From Metabacillus niabensis (lineage in GTDB: Bacteria; Bacillota; Bacilli; Bacillales; Bacillaceae), in contig NZ_CADEPK010000051.1 of assembly GCF_902829255.1 (NCBI RefSeq), forward strand, positions 1 through 53,583: a stretch of 53,583 bases of DNA, in the 5' to 3' direction. A program made the position numbers and the translations under genes. The notes under the pieces are model-generated. The model saw only the letters and a list, made by a program, of their open reading frames with translations, was not told the DNA's origin and did not search any database. Shown piece after piece: positions 51,787 through 53,583 of this stretch (positions are counted from its first letter, which is position 1; each line of letters starts with the position of its first letter).

Positions 51787-53583
51787 TTATTTTATTTTAA
51801 ATTTATTAATCGTTTCTTCTAATTCAAGGATCGTATTTGATAATGATGCTGCTAAATCGCCTAGTTCTTCGGCTGATGCTGCTTGCTCTTCTGTTGTTGC
51901 TGTTACTTCCTCTGTTGTTGCTGAAGAAATTTCTGCAACCTCAACCATTTCATTGATTGCGATTTCTACCTTTTCTTTATTTTGATTGATTTTTGCGATC
52001 GAGGCTTCAACATAATCGATTTCACTAATAATTGAATTGGTTCCTTCAAGAATATTTTCGAACGCATCCATCGTATGATGAATGGAATTTGTTTGTTCCT
52101 TAAATAAGGAGATCGTTGTTTTCACTAGCTCTACAGATTTTCGCGTTTGGGTTAATATACTAGCGATAACAGTTTCAATTTTTAATGAAGAGCTCTTTGT
52201 TTGATCTGCTAGCTTCCGTATTTCTGAAGCAACTACTGCGAATCCTCGTCCTGCTGCCCCAGCCCTTGCCGCTTCGATACTCGCATTTAATGATAAGAGA
52301 TTTGTTTCTTCACTAACGCTCTTAATCATTTCAACGATGTCTTTAATCTGGGCGATTTCACGGTTAAGTGCATCCATTGTTGTATCAACCTGTCCGATGT
52401 TTGTTCCCATTTCTTCATTTTTATCAGTTAATTCCTTAATCGTTTCAATCGATTGGCTACTAAGTTTTTTCGTTGTTTCTGTAATCGTTTGCACCTTTTC
52501 CATATTATGTGCAACTTCATTAATTTCACTAGATAATTCCTTCATTTCGCGATTCGTTCTTTCAGAGTAATCTACCTGGCTAACAGCACCCTTTGCAACT
52601 TCCTCTATCGCTGAAGCAATTTGCTCAGTTGCTGCTGCAGATTCTTCTGCAATCCTTTTTAAATCTACAGCACTCTTAACCGCATGTGTAGAGACTCGTT
52701 TATTTTCTTCAATCATATTCGTAATATTATCAATCATTGTATTGTAGCTTTTGCCAAGTTGTCCAACTTCATTTTTATATAAATAGTCAGCGCGATCAGT
52801 TAAGTCTCCTTTTTCCGCTTCCTTCATAATCGCAACAATTCGATTAATCGGTTTAATCATCCCTTTTGCTAATAGAATGCTAGCAAAGACAGATAAAAGA
52901 ACGAACAAAGCAATTATTCCATAAACGAGATAAATCACTTGATTAATTTCTTTCATTAAATATGCTTTGGATGTAGAAACGGAAACCTTCCACCCATTAC
53001 TGCTATCACTTACAGATACTAGGTGGCTATCTTTCTTATCAGATTTATACTCTGTTCCAACGAGCTTCTGATTATTACTTGCAATAATAATACCTTCATT
53101 ATTTATTACTGAAATCTCTCTTCCTGTATTCTTTTCTTCGACTCCTAATACATCGTTAAAAAGTTTGCTATCAGCCATAAGAATCAAAGTTCCGAGCCGG
53201 TCATATTCTCTATATAGATAAATATTTTCAAAGTCTTTTTCAACCCCTGAGCCCCAATAGACAGCTCCAGATAACTCCTTTACCTTTTCAGGGATGTCTG
53301 AATTTAAGTAGTTTTCTAATTTAAAATTGCTTGTCGAATCTGATTCACCATATAGCATACCTTCTTCATTGACAAAGAGCATGCCTCGTGCAAATTTATT
53401 TGTAAAAGTAATACTAGAAAAGTACTCCGTCGCCTCTCTTTCCTTCATGAGGATTTGAAACTCCGTTAACCCTTCATTGTCTTTAAGCGTTTCCATAAAA
53501 TCCATATTTGAAAATGGGACTATTGTTAAGTTCTCAAACTCTTTAAGCGAATTGTTCACATTTTTTGTCACTTGAGTTCCTAT
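51787..53583 (-). CDS. Methyl-accepting chemotaxis protein, 5' end beyond the window
   Basis: Partial chemoreceptor, at least 599 codons in frame to the window edge. The visible part has an extracellular sensor domain (dCache-like, [16 protein letters not shown]), a membrane helix ([20 protein letters not shown]), a HAMP domain ([19 protein letters not shown]) and a long methyl-accepting domain with the hairpin tip [21 protein letters not shown]. The first membrane helix is absent because the frame is still open at 53583; a GTG at 53571 is not the true start. Ligand unknown. Confidence 0.92.
   Translation of the reverse strand: MGTQVTKNVNNSLKEFENLTIVPFSNMDFMETLKDNEGLTEFQILMKEREATEYFSSITFTNKFARGMLFVNEEGMLYGESDSTSNFKLENYLNSDIPEKVKELSGAVYWGSGVEKDFENIYLYREYDRLGTLILMADSKLFNDVLGVEEKNTGREISVINNEGIIIASNNQKLVGTEYKSDKKDSHLVSVSDSSNGWKVSVSTSKAYLMKEINQVIYLVYGIIALFVLLSVFASILLAKGMIKPINRIVAIMKEAEKGDLTDRADYLYKNEVGQLGKSYNTMIDNITNMIEENKRVSTHAVKSAVDLKRIAEESAAATEQIASAIEEVAKGAVSQVDYSERTNREMKELSSEINEVAHNMEKVQTITETTKKLSSQSIETIKELTDKNEEMGTNIGQVDTTMDALNREIAQIKDIVEMIKSVSEETNLLSLNASIEAARAGAAGRGFAVVASEIRKLADQTKSSSLKIETVIASILTQTRKSVELVKTTISLFKEQTNSIHHTMDAFENILEGTNSIISEIDYVEASIAKINQNKEKVEIAINEMVEVAEISSATTEEVTATTEEQAASAEELGDLAASLSNTILELEETINKFKIK

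Overview
The window looks like chromosomal DNA of an endospore-forming Bacillaceae species (Bacillus sensu lato). It is AT-rich, has strong AGGAGG-type ribosome binding sites and several TTG starts, carries spore-coat and small sporulation-type genes, and holds many genes that read as close orthologues of Bacillus subtilis iol, fad/yus, css/htr, xyl and ykk genes. No rRNA, tRNA, CRISPR array, prophage or intact transposase was seen.

Region 1 (1-15.7 kb) is a complete myo-inositol catabolic island. iolR faces right. On the minus strand there are three transcription units: iolA-B-C-D-J with a trailing MFS gene, iolE-iolT-iolG-iolI, and iolH alone. Each unit has its own promoter with the same design: TTGACT, a 17-bp spacer holding a cre-like site, an AT-rich -10, then two tandem 11-bp IolR-type half-sites. 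Together they import inositol (IolT), oxidise it (IolG), dehydrate (IolE), open the ring (IolD), isomerise (IolB), phosphorylate (IolC), cleave (IolJ) and convert malonic semialdehyde to acetyl-CoA (IolA). A fourth tandem IolR-type site covers the promoter of a tautomerase gene at 15.3-15.7 kb.

Region 2 (15.8-27.2 kb) is syntenic with the B. subtilis yus region. It has fadN-fadA-fadE behind a perfect FadR palindrome, yuzL, a proline dehydrogenase and two CotF-type coat genes. It also has a Fur-boxed iron module (ABC ATPase, [2Fe-2S] reductase, YusU), a ZIP metal transporter and a Ktr-type RCK protein.

Region 3 (27.3-35.1 kb) carries tatA, a D,D-carboxypeptidase, a TetR regulator with a paired SMR efflux pump, three small proteins, and the secretion-stress module htrB / cssRS in divergent arrangement, with a 30-codon membrane-peptide ORF just before htrB.

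Region 4 (35.1-42.3 kb) has a GPH-type xyloside/xylose symporter and xylA transcribed divergently from two XylR-type operators, then two acetyltransferases and a MutS2-like ATPase that lacks the Smr domain.

Region 5 (42.4-53.6 kb) is mixed: a GNAT gene, a lipoprotein next to a decayed membrane-protein gene, a PadR/HAAS pair, a two-component system followed by a membrane protein and a PspA-family gene (envelope stress), csoR-copZ, two small lipoproteins (one with three helical repeats), a DUF3817 membrane protein and a chemoreceptor cut by the window edge.

Two dispersed repeat families recur between genes: GGGGACTGTCCCC-type stems immediately after stop codons (five copies) and degenerate copies of a longer intergenic Bacillus repeat (near 14.5 and 51.6 kb).
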